A stretch of DNA of 64,000 nucleotides from Okapia johnstoni (taxonomy: Eukaryota > Chordata > Mammalia > Artiodactyla > Giraffidae), in the NCBI GenBank assembly GCA_024291935.2, contig CM044313.1, positions 89,403,001 to 89,467,000 of the forward strand, given 5' to 3'. Position numbers and translations under genes: made by a program. Shown piece by piece: positions 22,491 to 34,368 of the stretch. Numbering within the stretch: the stretch's first letter is position 1; the number at the start of each line of letters is the position of its first letter. The notes below the pieces were generated by a model that was not told the DNA's origin, made no database searches, and was given only the letters and a program-made list of their open reading frames with translations.

Positions 22491-23317
22491 AGCAAAGTTA
22501 CAGTCCCCAGAAGCTAGAGACACTGCATAAAATGCATGTGAACTGTAATTATGATCTGACCAAAGTAGAAATATTCCCAAAATATAAAAATGCATGTATG
22601 TCACAGCTTGTCACATCAAATCAGTATTTCAGAAAAAAGCAAAAAGATATTTTAAAACTTTTTTTTTGCAATTTCCCGTTAATAAATATAATTTCGTACA
22701 TTTTTTAAAAAAGTGTTTTAAAGCCAGCAGAGCAACACATTGAAAAAATGAGTCACATTAAAAATGATTTGTAATGAAATAATACCACACCCACTGTGGA
22801 AGAAATGTGTTTCTATTTTAGAGGCCTCAGGCAGGAGGGTTGCTATTTTAGACTCCCCAAAAGGCAGAAGCGAGGTCACAGCACAGAAAGAATTAAAGGA
22901 CAAACTGTATGATACCTGCATTTTCACAGCTAGCAGTGGCAAGGTAGATGGCCTGCAGCTATGGCAGTGGAACTAATCAAACAGGTACATCTGATTAATT
23001 TTGATGTGTTAGAGGGCATTTGACCTCCTGAAGAGAGAAGTCATGAATTTCATAATGAGACCTAAAAAGGAACACATATACCCAACAGCCTTGAGAATAT
23101 TTGCTCTGAAAATGTCTTCCTTATAGAAAAGTATTGTTTCTGTTACCTTTAGCTTTTTGTTTAAAATCACAGATTTGATAGACTTCATTGCATAAAGAAT
23201 CTCTCAAGTAAGCAAAACAAATAGAAGGAAATTCTATTGTCAAAATGGGACACCGATTGAAACACTGAAATATTATTTGCACACTATACAAAAATGATTG
23301 TTAATGTATCATCACCT
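22491..23317. other. Unannotated stretch with one protein-like frame
   Basis: An open 70-codon frame, 22764-22976 (+), reads with ordinary amino-acid composition (ILEASGRRVAILDSPKGRSE) but matches no family I know. Listed for completeness. Confidence 0.25.
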
Positions 23318-23414
23318 TGAGGTGATCTTCTCAACCCAGGGGTCAAACCTGTGTCTCCTGCATCTCTTTCACTGGCAGGCAGATTCTTTACCACTGAGTC
23401 ACCTGAGAAGCCTG
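23318..23414 (-). mobile_element. Bov-tA fragment (tRNA-like half only)
   Basis: gatcttctcaacccaggggt, gtctcctgcatctctttcac, ctttaccactgagtcacctg: the antisense head without the Bov-A body. Confidence 0.88.
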
Positions 23415-23592
23415 TATAATCTGACCGTTACCTTGGTTCTTTTTTTTTTTTTTTCTGGAAATTGTATCCATAATATTATTGATAGGTCATTAAGATAGTA
23501 TTATTTAAAAATTTTACCTTGAGGTACATATTCATGATGGTTAAAATGTAATCACTTGGCAGTTGTGAGATCTTTCCCTCCGATGTAAAGTT

Positions 23593-23685
23593 CAGTTCAG
23601 TTCAGTCACTCAGTCGGGTCCAACTCTTTGCTACCCCATGCGTTGCAGCACGCCAGGCTTCCCTGTCCATCCCCAACTCCTGGAC
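23593..23685 (-). mobile_element. BovB 3' end, ~93 bp, with TSD
   Basis: Antisense tail cagttcagttcagtcactca to ccatccccaactcctggac. TSD atgtaaagtt at 23583-23592 and 23686-23695. This extremely truncated copy carries only terminal sequence. Confidence 0.94.
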
Positions 23686-23695
23686 ATGTAAAGTT

Positions 23696-24107
23696 AACTT
23701 TGACTAAATGCCTTTACCATTTTTGTCTGTTTTTAATGATTCTGCTGGGTTGTGAACAAAGTCAACCAAACATTTAAAATATTCAGATAATTCAACTCGC
23801 TGATAATAGTATATTGAGAGAGCCTCATGTAAAATGAAAGACTTAAAACTAGAGTCTCTTACATCCTCGGTTCAGTGAGAATTGAAACTCGGTCAGTTCA
23901 TCTCTGTCAGACAAAATAAAATACACTGAAGTCTATATTTCTGATTTTAAAACTTTCAAACTTTAACAATAAATATTTTATTTAACTTATCTATGCAGTA
24001 AAATGAGTAGCATTCTTTTTCTAAAAATCTATAATTAGAACCTGGGACCTCTGGTGGGAAGAAAACAAAAATTAACTAAGATAAATCGCTCCACGGTGAG
24101 TGCTTGA
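23696..24107. other. Unannotated stretch
   Basis: Nothing recognised. Confidence 0.4.
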
Positions 24108-24114
24108 ATTAATA

Positions 24115-24283
24115 GTGAACATGAAAGTGTTAGTCGCTCAGTCCTGTCTGGCTCTATGCAGCCCCCTGGACTATATGTAGCCTGAACACCGGAGTGGATA
24201 GCTCTTCCCTTCTTCAGGGGGTCCTCCTCACCCGGGCACTGAACTGTGTGCAGCTGATTCTTTACTGCCTGACCCACCAGGGG
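24115..24283 (-). mobile_element. Bov-tA SINE, internally shortened
   Basis: Antisense copy (gttagtcgctcagtcctgtc ... gcctgacccaccagggg) lacking part of the central body. A 7-bp match, attaata, flanks it at 24108-24114 and 24284-24290 and is a plausible TSD. Confidence 0.88.
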
Positions 24284-24503
24284 ATTAATATCGGTAGAGT
24301 GAAAGCCACACAAAGTTATAGAAATGCATTTTAAAAGCCTCAGTATATGGACAGATATCCCTTGCTCGCTGCTCAAAAAACTCAATAATATCAAGGTTTG
24401 AAAGGCTTCTCATATTGAAATACAGATTAAACCCAACTCCATTTTTGTCTTAGCCAGTTGATTTATAGACAGGCACAAGGTAGACTTAAAATCCGTGTGT
24501 GTG

Positions 24504-24722
24504 TGAATGCTAAATCGCTTCAGTCACGTCTGCCTCTTTTCAACCCCATGGACCGTAACTGGCCAGGCTCCCCTATCCATGGGATTCTCCAGGCAAGGCT
24601 GCTGGAGTGGGCTGCCTTTCCCTCCTCCAGGGGGTCTTCTCTACCCAAGGATTGAACCCATGTCTCCTGCATCTCCTGCATTGGCAGGCGGGTTCTTTAC
24701 CATCAGCACCACCTGGGAAGCC
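24504..24722 (-). mobile_element. Bov-tA SINE
   Basis: Antisense copy from gctaaatcgcttcagtcacg to caccacctgggaagccc. Preceded by a short (GT)n run. Confidence 0.93.
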
Positions 24723-24756
24723 CAGTCTTCAAATCTATATGGAAGTGCAAAATAAC

Positions 24757-24929
24757 ACAACTAGTGGCTCAGCTGGTAAAGAATCTGCCTGCAATGTGGG
24801 AGACCTGGGTTCAATTCCTTCCTCTGGAGAAGGGAAAGGCTACCCACTCCAGTATTCTGGCCTGGGGAATTCCATGGACTGTACAAAGAGTGGGACACGA
24901 CTGAGCGACTTTCACTTCACTTCACTTCA
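24757..24929 (+). mobile_element. Bov-tA SINE (short-body variant)
   Basis: agtggctcagctggtaaaga head, compact body (ccatggactgtacaaagagt) and (CACTT)n tail, the same variant type as 3132-3326. Confidence 0.92.
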
Positions 24930-25616
24930 GATGAAACAAAATTGAAAAAGAACAATGTTAGAGGACTCACCAGATTTCACACATACCGCAAAGCTACAAT
25001 CAGCAGTACAATGTGATTTTAGCAACAGAATAAACAGATAAATGAAACAGAGTAAAAACTCCAGAAATGAACTCACACATGTATGTTAAGTTGATTTTCA
25101 ACTAATGTACCAAGACATTTTAATTAAAAGTGATTTCAAACATGGTTTTGCAACAATTGAATATCTATATATAAAAACAAACTTAACTGCTTCTACATAG
25201 TATTTACATATTAATTGAAAATAGTAATCCTTTTGTAAAATAAAACTGAAAAACATTTTTAGCATCAGTCTTGCTGGTGTACTTCAATATGAAAGTAAAT
25301 GACTTCAGATGGAAGCTCATCGATTTACAATAAATTTTTTTAATAAATCAGAGGTACATGTAGAATCTAAGGCAGTCACTAAGAGGCTAGCTTTTGAAAG
25401 TATATATTATCAAGATAATAGAAACACAAAATAATGGAATATAATGCAAAAAGGCAAAAGTGAGAATACAAGAACATCTTAGAAAGGACAATAATTAGAA
25501 ATCTCATAAGTGACTTTCAAAGAAAATTATAAAATTCATTTCCTTAAAAGAATAGGCCAACTATTTCAAACAAAAGGGAAAATATTGTTCAGGTTAGACT
25601 TTTTAGCCATTCTTTT
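24930..25616. other. Unannotated AT-rich stretch
   Basis: Nothing recognised. Confidence 0.4.
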
Positions 25617-25765
25617 AAATTGATTTATAGTCAATTTACAATGTTGTATTAGTTTCAGGTGTCCCGCAAAGTAATTCAGTTATTATAGTTCATTACAAGA
25701 TATTAAATATAGTTCCCTATGCTATATAGTAGGTGCTTGTTGTTTATCTACTCTGTATACCTGAG
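25617..25765 (-). mobile_element. L1 3'-UTR fragment (older cetartiodactyl L1)
   Basis: Antisense L1 3' end: atagtcaatttacaatgttg, tattagtttcaggtgtcccg, atatagttccctatgctata, gtaggtgcttgttgtttatc. Diverged, with no poly-T retained. Confidence 0.75.
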
Positions 25766-26165
25766 CTTTTAGTGGTTCTTCAGTGTCAATAAATCTGCTT
25801 CTCAGCAGAACAGAGGTGACTCTTTAGTCAGCAGTGAGGAAAATCAAATCAGTTATCACTTGCACACGTGCTTTTAAATTTCAAAATCTTATGTTTTCTT
25901 TATTTCCCTTTCTCTTTGTTTTCCTGAATTTATATCTTTTTAAAGTCTTGTTATTTTTCATGGCTGGAGGGAGCTAAACTATGAGTTTGGGAATAGATTC
26001 TAAATATGAACCAATTACTATGTTCATTACAGGGTGAAATATAATATTAGAGTACAGTAAATTTGAAAGTAAAGTACTGAAGGAGATATACCATACTAAC
26101 ATTAAATGCAACTGTTGTAGCCTGATTAAAAGATATTGATGTTTCTGTTACATCATGTTTAGTAT
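25766..26165. other. Unannotated stretch
   Basis: Nothing recognised. Confidence 0.4.
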
Positions 26166-26775
26166 CAGTCAGTTCAGTTCAGTCGCTCAGTCATGTCTGA
26201 CTCTTTGTGACCTCATGGACTGCAGCATGCCAGGCTTCCCTGTCCATCACCAGTTCCCAGAACTTGCTCAAACTCATGTCCATTGAGTTGGTAAGGCCAT
26301 CCAACTATCTCATCATCTGTCATCCCCTTCTCCTCCTGCCTTCAATCTTTCCCAGCATCAGGGTCTTTTCTAATGAGTCAGTTCTTCACATCAGGTGACT
26401 ACTGGAAAAACCAGAGCTTTGACTATACGAACCTTTGTTGGCAAAGAAATGTCTCTGCTTTTTAATATGCTGTCTAGGTTTGACATAGCTTTTCTTTCAA
26501 GGAGCAAGTGTCTTTTGATTTCCTGGCTGCATTCACCATCTGCAGTGATTTTGGAGCCCAAGCAAATAAGGTCTGTCAGTGTTTCCACTGTTTCCCCATC
26601 TATTTGCCATGAAGTGATGGGTCTAGATACCATGATCTTCGTTTTCTGAATGTTGAGTTTTAGGCTAGCTTTTTCACTCTTCTTTTTCACTTTCACTTTT
26701 CATCAAGAGGCTCTTTAGTTCCTCTTGACTTTCTACCATAGGGTGATGTCACCTGCATAACTGAGGTTATAGTAT
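26166..26775 (-). mobile_element. BovB with an internal deletion
   Basis: Antisense BovB from the (ACTGA)n tail (cagttcagttcagtcgctca) to the RT region (gacctgcataactgaggtt-like end). At about 26397 the sequence jumps from ttcttcacatcaggtg to actactggaaaaaccagag, skipping the ~200 bp that links these blocks in other copies here (compare 13800-14000). Open frame 26391-26696 (-) is a remnant of ORF2 around LNIQKTKI and SWQIDGETVETLTD. Confidence 0.92.
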
Positions 26776-26910
26776 AATAGCAAACAAATCTAAACCGCAA
26801 TAGTTTGCCAAAAGTTTATTCCTTGCATTTTCTATATGAACTTCAAGTTCCATGACAAAAGAGAGCCCTGGCATGTCTTAAGCTGTCAATTTAAAGACTC
26901 AACTCAGATT

Positions 26911-26962
<52 letters not shown>

Positions 26963-27041
26963 AGATTACAACTCATCAGCCAGAATTATCCCAACTACAT
27001 GGTACCTGGGAAGTGGGGAATCCCAAATAGCTGAGTCACCT
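26776..27041. other. Unique sequence around a CA microsatellite
   Basis: Nothing but the microsatellite (26911-26960) recognised. Confidence 0.4.
26911..26960. repeat. (CA)n microsatellite, ~24 perfect units
   Basis: Uninterrupted CA run. It is flanked by the direct repeat actcagatt at 26902-26910 and 26959-26967. Confidence 0.97.
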
Positions 27042-27050
27042 ATAACTAAT

Positions 27051-27262
27051 TCGCTGTTTGTTTAGTCACTAAGTCATGCCTGACTTTTGTGACCCCCTGG
27101 ACTATAGCCCGCCAGACTCTGTCCATGGGATTCTCCAGAGAAGAATATTGGAGTGGGTCACCATTTCCTTCTCCAGGGTATCTTCCTGACTCAGGCATTG
27201 AACCTATGTCTTCTGCATTGACAGGCAGATTTTTTACCTGAGCCATCAGGGGAGCCCCATTA
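27051..27262 (-). mobile_element. Bov-tA SINE with TSD
   Basis: Antisense full copy (ctgtttgtttagtcactaag ... ctgagccatcaggggagccc). TSD ataactaat at 27042-27050 and 27263-27271. Confidence 0.94.
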
Positions 27263-27271
27263 ATAACTAAT

Positions 27272-29317
27272 ACATGGACACATGTATTATTACATGTATC
27301 ATTCCCTTTATACAATATTCAAAACCAGACCAAAAAAAAATATATATATATATATAAAACTTTCATGTAAGAGAAAGGGTTACATAGGTGTCCACATTGT
27401 AGTGGATTATTGAGTTATACTTTGATGTTTTGTTCTTTTTATGTGTGTTATATTTTGTTGTGTATTCTATTAAAAAAAGTAAAATAAAGGAAAACAAATA
27501 GAGAAAAATAGCAATGGATCAGACTCTCTGGTAAGATAGAATGGAAAAAGGAGTTTTAGCACAAGTAAAGATTTGGTTTTAAGAGGAGCTATTTTTCTTC
27601 TCTGTCATTTAATAAAATTTTCTTTGGAATGTAAATATCTGCTTTCACCAGTAATCTTTTTGGTTCCATATAACAGAAATGCAACTTCAGCTGGTTGAAT
27701 CACAATGTAAATTTTTTGGATCACTGACTGAAATCCAGAGATTGTTCTGCATTTCGGTTCTGCTAGGTGTTGTGTGCTCCAACTCTGCTGTTAGCAATTT
27801 TGTTGTTCATTTCTGTCTTTCAGTCTTCACTGTGCCTGTATTTCCTTTATATCTGCAGTCTCTCCCCATATGGTAGGAAAGATGCATTTTGGAAGATTCA
27901 GAGATACAGGGATTTTACAGCACCTTAGTTCAAAGAAGAACGTTAATCTACCCCAGAGTCTATAAGGATTCCCTAAAAAAGTCCCAGGTGACCAATGTTC
28001 CTACTCCACATATCTTGGAGAAAAACGTGCTTCTTAATTGAAAGGAAAGAGGTAGACAGGTATATCCCATTACAATTCTCAATTCCCATATAGCTATCAT
28101 TTTAATCTGATTCTTATTTGATAAACCAAGCTTCTTGAAAGAGTTTACGGTTCCTTCTGTAAATATGCCCTTATCTCCCATTCTCTGCCCACTCCAGGTA
28201 ATGTGACTGTGGTCTTATCATGGCCTCATAGGTACCTCGTTGCCAAAGCAATCAATGGCTCCTATAACAGAATTCAGAGGCGTGTTGTCATTTACTATAT
28301 TTGTTTGACTCTTCTACCTTTCCTTTGCTTACCTAAGGGAAAAATATCTTTTGATTTCCTTGATAATATTCGTTTCTATATATTCTCATGATTCTGTAGC
28401 TCCTTCTTAGCTCCACAGCTCCTGCCTTTGGTTAAAAGCTAAGGTTCACAATCCTCCGGTTTTATCACACTTGCTGTCCCCGAAACCTGATCAAGCTGAC
28501 TCTTCTGTCTGCCATTACTTACCTCTTGATATTAACCAGCATACTTCCAATTCGTTTTGAAAATAGGTCTTCAGAGTCAAGGTTAACAAAGAGCCTCTGG
28601 AGCATTTTGGCATGCCCCAAACATATCATACATATCACCTTAATTACTTTTTCATCTCTCCTGGTTGCACAAAAATTACTTTAGCCTATGGTCGTTAAAT
28701 TTCTGTGTCAAGACCTTGGAGAAAAGTAGGTACTCAGTGGCTATAGCAAGACGGGAAGGTGGGAAATTAAGAGTATGCATGACAGACCAATTTCATCTAT
28801 GAAACAGGAAGCTCGGTGATCTATTGATAGAAAAGTTTACAATGCTGGGATAGAGCGTTTGACAAGAGTTAGGACTTTCTGAGTGTTGATAAGGAACAAA
28901 ATCTATTCTTAGGAGATGCAGTTGGCTCCTCTAGAGCTTCTAATTCCAGGATCCCAATAAATCTCACAATGTTATGTTCTCCTTTACTGATGCTCACTAC
29001 TCCAAATAGAGAGAACAAGGAAGAGAGCTGGGTTGATCAGAGATGAAGTGCTGGCTGGAGAGTGGGATTAGATAAAGAGCAGTGTAGTGAGGATGTTCCC
29101 AAGAGAGTCATTCCAGTGTAGCAAAAATAGAGTTGGTTTGCCTAGAGAGAAAAACTGAAGGAGGGTAAAGACTGGAGGTGGTAACGGACTCAGAGATCTT
29201 GTATGATAGTGTAAGGGAAGAAATAAATTGGGTTTTTCTCTTTCATCTACATTACATTTTCCGACCCCCTCCCAAAAATATATATATGTACTTGTTTCAC
29301 CATTTACCATTTTCTTT
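27272..29317. other. Unannotated stretch, ~2 kb
   Basis: Short (TA)n run after an A-run at 27332-27357. Segment 27650-28700 is less AT-rich than its surroundings but shows no domain, exon chain or repeat I can name. Confidence 0.35.
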
Positions 29318-29362
29318 TCTTTTTCAAAATTTTTAATTGGTGTATAGTTGCTTTTTGCTGTG
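29318..29362 (-). mobile_element. Short L1 tail fragment
   Basis: T-rich lead, then tttttaattggtgtatagtt and gctttttgctgtggc, resembling the last bases of an antisense L1 plus its poly-A. Very short. Confidence 0.5.
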
Positions 29363-30315
29363 GCAAGAATGATGGAGGCTTTTGAAAGACATTTGGATTT
29401 GTCAACTTGCACTTGTAGGTAAACTTCAGCAAACTCCCTCAGCATAGTAGCATGTGGAAAATTCAGTTTATAGACATAGGTTGACATGGTAAATGGTTTT
29501 CCAAGTTTATGTGGGTCTTTTGTTACTTTCAGTGCAGAGTAGTACAGATATGTCCAATCTTAATTTTACATCTCAGCTTTCTCAAGCCTTTTGCTATATG
29601 TTAACTATCAAGAAAACTTTATATAGTGTTATATATTTCCTAAAATTGTTCATCCCAATTTGTCCACAACTTTAAGATTAATCCATACAAATCTCCCAGT
29701 TTGGCATAGAACAAATAATGCATTTTAGTTTAGGAACAAAGTTCATATATTTTATTTTTACTTTTTTGGTCCAAATTTTTCATCTTAGTGCAAAATACAA
29801 TATACTTCATGCTTTACTGTTATAATAAGCTCTCTATTTCTTAAAAAAAAACAAACAAAAAAAACCTGTTTTTTCTAGTTGGTACAATCCTCTCACTCAT
29901 TTATTCAGTAAATATTTAATTTCTTTTAACACCATAACATTTGTATTCCACCAAAATTCTACCTAATCCTTAAATCATCTTCAAATATTATCTTCTTCAT
30001 AGCACTTTTTCTAAGAAGTTAAAATCTGAGCAATTTTGATGTCAATTAAAAACTCACTGGAGTTTGTCCATTTTCTTGCAAATTTTATCATCATGTTGGC
30101 ATTTTTCTCTCTCATCTTCCTGGAATCTCAACACTTTTTAGTACAATGTCGTTTCTTCTTATTCTCTTAGTTGTTTACTTTATAAGCTGTAACACACTGA
30201 ATTTCATATTAAGCACACTAGTTAAGACTCACATTGCCAGAAAAGTGTTTAATAGTTAAAGAGAATTTTTTTAAATGTATTTGGATAAATGTACCCCCAA
30301 TGGTTTTTGTTGGCA
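29363..30315. other. Unannotated AT-rich stretch
   Basis: Nothing recognised with confidence. A 139-codon minus-strand frame (29068-29487) overlaps the L1 tail and is not believed. Confidence 0.4.
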
Positions 30316-31470
30316 ATCAAATTGCCAAAATCCACTGGATAATTGAAAAAGCAAGAGAGTTCTAGAAAAGCATCTACTTCTGCTTTACTGACTATGCCAA
30401 AGCCTTGACTCTGTGGATCACATCAAACTGTGGAAAATTCTTGAAGAGATGGGAATGCCAGACCACCTGACCCGCCTCCTGTGAAATCTGTATGCAGGTC
30501 AAGAAACAACAATTAAAACTGGACATGGAACAAAAGACTAGTTCCGAATTGGGAAAGGAGTACATCAAGGCCGTATATTGTTACCCTGCTTATTTAACTT
30601 ATATGCAGAGTACATCATGCAAAGTGCCAGGCTGGATGAAGCACAAACCGGAATCAAGAATTTTAGGAGAAATATCAATAACCTCAGATATGCAGATGAA
30701 ACAACCCTTATGGCAGGAAGCAAAGAGGAACTGAAGAGCCTCTTTATGAAAGTGAAAGACAAGAGTGAAAAAGCTGGCTTAAAACTCAACATTCAAAAAA
30801 TTAAGATCATGGCATCCAGTCCCATCACTTCATGGAAAATAGATGGGGAAACAATAGAAACAGTGACAGACTTTATTTTCCTGGACTCCAAAATCACTTC
30901 AGATTGTGACTCCAGCCATGAAATTAAAAGACGCTTGCTCCTTGAAAGAAAAGCTATGATCAACCTAGACAGCATGTTAAAAAGCAGAGGCATTACTTTG
31001 CTGACAAAGGTCCGTCTAGTAACACCTATAGTTTTTCCAGTAGTCATGTATGGATGTGAGAGTTGGACTATAAAGAGAGCTGAGCACCGAAGAATTGATG
31101 ATTTTGAACTGTGGTGTTAGAGAAGACTCTTGAGAATCCCTTGGACTGCAAGGAGATCAAATCATTTAATCCTAAAGGAGATCAGTCCTGAATATTCATT
31201 GGAAGGACTGATGTTGAAGGTGAAACTCCAACACTTTGGCCACCTGATTGGAAGAACTGACACACTGGAAAAGACCCTGATGCTGGAAAAGATGAGGGCA
31301 GGAGGAGAAGGGGGCAACAGAGGATGAGATGGTTGGATGGCATCACCGACCAGATAGACATGAGATTATGTAAGCTCCGGGAGTTGGCAATGGACAGGGA
31401 AGCCTTGTGTGCTGCAGTCAATGGGGTCGCAAACAATCAGACAGGACTGAGAGCCTCAACTGAACTGGAC
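30316..31470 (+). mobile_element. BovB LINE, 1.15 kb sense copy from RT to 3' tail
   Basis: Starts atcaaattgccaaaatccac inside the RT domain and proceeds collinearly to the end (gggtcgcaaacaatcagaca, tcaactgaactggactc). It carries the ORF2 relic at 30578-31120. Tail of the (ACTGA)n class. No convincing TSD. Confidence 0.95.
30578..31120 (+). pseudogene. BovB ORF2 reverse transcriptase relic, 180 codons
   Basis: Continuous frame beginning [14 protein letters not shown], the palm region of a non-LTR reverse transcriptase. The catalytic motif, YADD in the copies at 17792 and 46210, reads YADE here (tatgcagatgaa, 30689-30700; residues 38-41), so an active-site aspartate is replaced. It continues through LNIQK, SWKIDGETIETVTDF, KRRLLLERKAM and [12 protein letters not shown] to a TAG at 31118-31120 where related copies have tryptophan. 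The same frame reopens (31121-31327) until a one-base loss near 31290. Decayed, non-functional fragment with no endonuclease. Confidence 0.9.
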
Positions 31471-32249
31471 TCAAGGGTTTTAATTAGGAATATTTTATAA
31501 AAACACTTTTTCTTGAAAATTTATTATGACATAGTATATTGATATTAAATATTGGCCCATAAGCATGTTGTCATTTTTAAAGAACTTGATGAAATATTAT
31601 TTAAATGATCAACTCTACAGGTAAAACAAATATCCCTTTATGAGACAAGGAACAAATTATTAGAAAAAGAAGCAATTTCAATTTCAGAATTGTGATCATT
31701 TGTATTTTATCAGTATATTTGCAAAATTACTTTGAGTTTCATAAATTTGGAGAGTATTCATAAATATTTTACTTGTTAAATTGATAACTCCTTATAAGCA
31801 TTATGTTAGCAAGTTTAAACTTCTAACTTTGTATTTTATTATGTCTTTTAACAAGAGTGTTCTGATAAAAGTTAATGTCAGTTCAAGCAGCAGTTTCCTT
31901 TGTTCTTGATGATGATAATTATATTTTATTAGCATTAGAGAAATCATATTTTACTACTGCTTAAGTCTCTATAAAGCTATTAAAACTGTAAAATTTTGTT
32001 TAATCCATGTTAGAGAATAATGATTTTTTTCAAAATGCCCTGTGCAATCTGTGCCTCATTATAGTAATCTCTTCATTAAGTATTCAAAAATGAATAGGAA
32101 AAAAGACATCACTGAATGAAAGACATCATGGTCTAGGTACCAGAGATAGCCAAGCACATAGGAAGTTCTTCAATATAGTTATTTTTTGCCTTGGAAAAAA
32201 CCTAGAAATTTAGAAATTTTGTTTGGGCCCTCAAGTATATAATCCTTGT
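31471..32249. other. Unannotated AT-rich stretch
   Basis: Nothing recognised. Confidence 0.4.
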
Positions 32250-32832
32250 GGACTGTGGCATGCCAGGCTCCTCTGTCCTTCACTGTTTCCCATAGTTTGC
32301 TCAAACTCACATACGTTGAGTTGGTGATGTTATTTAGCACCTCATCCTTTGATGCCCTCTTCTTTTGCCTTCCATCTATCCAGCATCAGGGTCTTTTCTA
32401 AATAATTGGCTCTTCCCATCAGGTGGCATAAGTATTGGGGCTTCAGCAACAGCCCTTCCAATGAATATGTTCTGCGCATTTGTGCTCAGTCATATCCAAC
32501 TCTCTGTGTAGCCCACTAGGCTCTTCAGTCCATGGGATTGTTCAGGCAAGAATACTGGAGTGGGTTGCCATTTCCTACTCCAGGGGATCTTCCCAACCCA
32601 GGGGTCAAACCTTCATCTCTTATGTCTCCTATACTGGAAGCAGATTCTTTACCACTGTGCCACCTGGGAAGCCATTTCAATGAATATTCAAGATTAATTT
32701 CCTTTAGGATTGACTGATTGGATCTCCTTGAAGTCCAGGGGACTCTCAAGAGCTCTCCAGCACCACAGTTTGAAACCATCAATTCTTTAGGGCTTTACCT
32801 TATTTATGGTCCAACTCTCACATCTGTACATG
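32250..32832 (-). mobile_element. BovB 3' region (antisense arm), interrupted by a SINE
   Basis: Antisense BovB from ggactgtggcatgccaggct to ccaactctcacatctgtaca. A Bov-tA at 32469-32677 splits it (TSD caatgaatat). It is followed directly by a sense BovB 3' fragment, giving a head-to-head inverted pair. Confidence 0.9.
32469..32677 (-). mobile_element. Bov-tA SINE nested in BovB, with TSD
   Basis: Antisense copy (tgtgctcagtcatatccaac ... ctgtgccacctgggaagcc). Direct repeats caatgaatat at 32459-32468 and 32678-32687 are BovB sequence duplicated on insertion. Confidence 0.94.
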
Positions 32833-32958
32833 ATACTGAAGCTGAAGCTCCAATACTTTGAGCAAACTCCAGGAGACAGTGGAAGACAGAGGAGCCTGGG
32901 GTGCTTCAGTCCATGGGGTCGCAGAGAATCAGACATGACTTAACAACTAAATAGCAAC
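32833..32958 (+). mobile_element. BovB 3' fragment (sense arm)
   Basis: gaagctgaagctccaatact is joined directly to gagcaaactccaggagacag, skipping the intervening BovB sequence. It ends atgacttaacaactaaatag with a CAACAA tail. Opposite orientation to the adjoining copy. Confidence 0.9.
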
Positions 32959-34357
32959 AATTATATATTATAATTAAATATATAATTAACAATTATATAT
33001 TATAATACTCAAACAAAACATTTAAGTATTATCTTCATATTTGGAAAAAAAATAATGCAATAAATGTTTAAGTAGTTTTGTGATATATCAAATAGTGAAC
33101 ATAGAAGGAAAAAGCAAACATCTTTGAATATGGGAATTCTGAGAATCCTTTCAGTTCTTCACATCTTTAGGCAAATTGTACATCAGACATTATGGGTCTA
33201 GGGTCATTGAATATATAGGAAGAAGTGTGGGAATCAGACCATTAAGTCCATTTCTCTACCAGTAGAGAGAAACTATTTTAATAGGCCCTTTAGTGAAATG
33301 TTTACTCTGCCATTATTTGCCTCATGGGAGGAAGTTTCTTCTCTTTTTGTGAGGAATCCAGACTCTCATCCGGTATAGTTCTCACCAAGGAAGTATTGGC
33401 CTTAATTGCACTCTCCTAAATTTCTTCCCATTATTCCTAATTGGACTTCCTTGATGAATACTGAGAAACAATTTGCTCTCTTCAGAGTTTTTTGTATAAA
33501 GTTTTTCATCCTTTTATTTGAACAAGAGATACATTTCAGAATGAGTTGCGTTTTTCTCTTTTAAACTAATATTGTATTTGAATTCATTTTATTTGGATTT
33601 CAGTTTTTAACCTTCAAATATAAATATTCTAATTTTATGGATACATATAAAAACAAACCCCTTCGTACATGTATAGTGTCAGTTTTCATGTACATTTCTT
33701 TTAAACACTGCTTCTATTTTATAATCAATTTTATTTCCTTTCCAATTCTTTCAGTTCCATCAATCTAAAAAACAAAAAGCTGAATGTATGCAATTTAAAT
33801 CAAGAAATGCAAAATGAATTATCATCGTCTTAATAAATGAATGTAGTTGTTATGCTCTCATTTCTTATACATTAGGATTTTTTTCTTCCCGTCACTTGTA
33901 TAATAGCTCCTAGTCTAATATAATTTAAAAATTGCATTGTAAATCTAAAGTTTAGAAAAACTTTACATGCAAATTGTTACCAAATGTGAATAAAACATCT
34001 AGAGTCTTATTCTGACCCTTCCACTCAAATTACAAAAGTTGTGTTATTCCTTGTGTGTGTGTGTATATATATATACATTTATATATATAGCCAATAATAT
34101 AACCATATCCAAATTCCTTTAAGAATTTATTCCCAGTTCTACTTGAATTAATACCAGTGTCCAATTAATAGTTTAGTTTTCTCAAAGTACATACATATAT
34201 CTTTTTGGAATATGTTAATGTATAAATTCCAATTCTGCACTTTATATGGTATTGGGGGTGGGTGTGCATAACATATAGCTCAAAAATTATGACTATGAAT
34301 TTCTTGATGCAATTCCTTGAAATTGGATCCCAGCTACTCTTCTATTTACTTCTGTCT
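32959..34357. other. Unannotated AT-rich stretch, ~1.4 kb
   Basis: Contains a (TG)n(TA)n run at 34051-34089; nothing else recognised. Confidence 0.4.
34051..34089. repeat. (TG)n(TA)n simple repeat
   Basis: tgtgtgtgtgtg followed by tatatatatata, interrupted by cattt. Confidence 0.9.
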
Positions 34358-34368
34358 CACATATGTAG

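Noticed and set aside
29068..29487. 139-codon minus-strand open frame
   Set aside because: It includes a short L1 tail and AT-rich low-complexity sequence; no recognisable domain or splice context.
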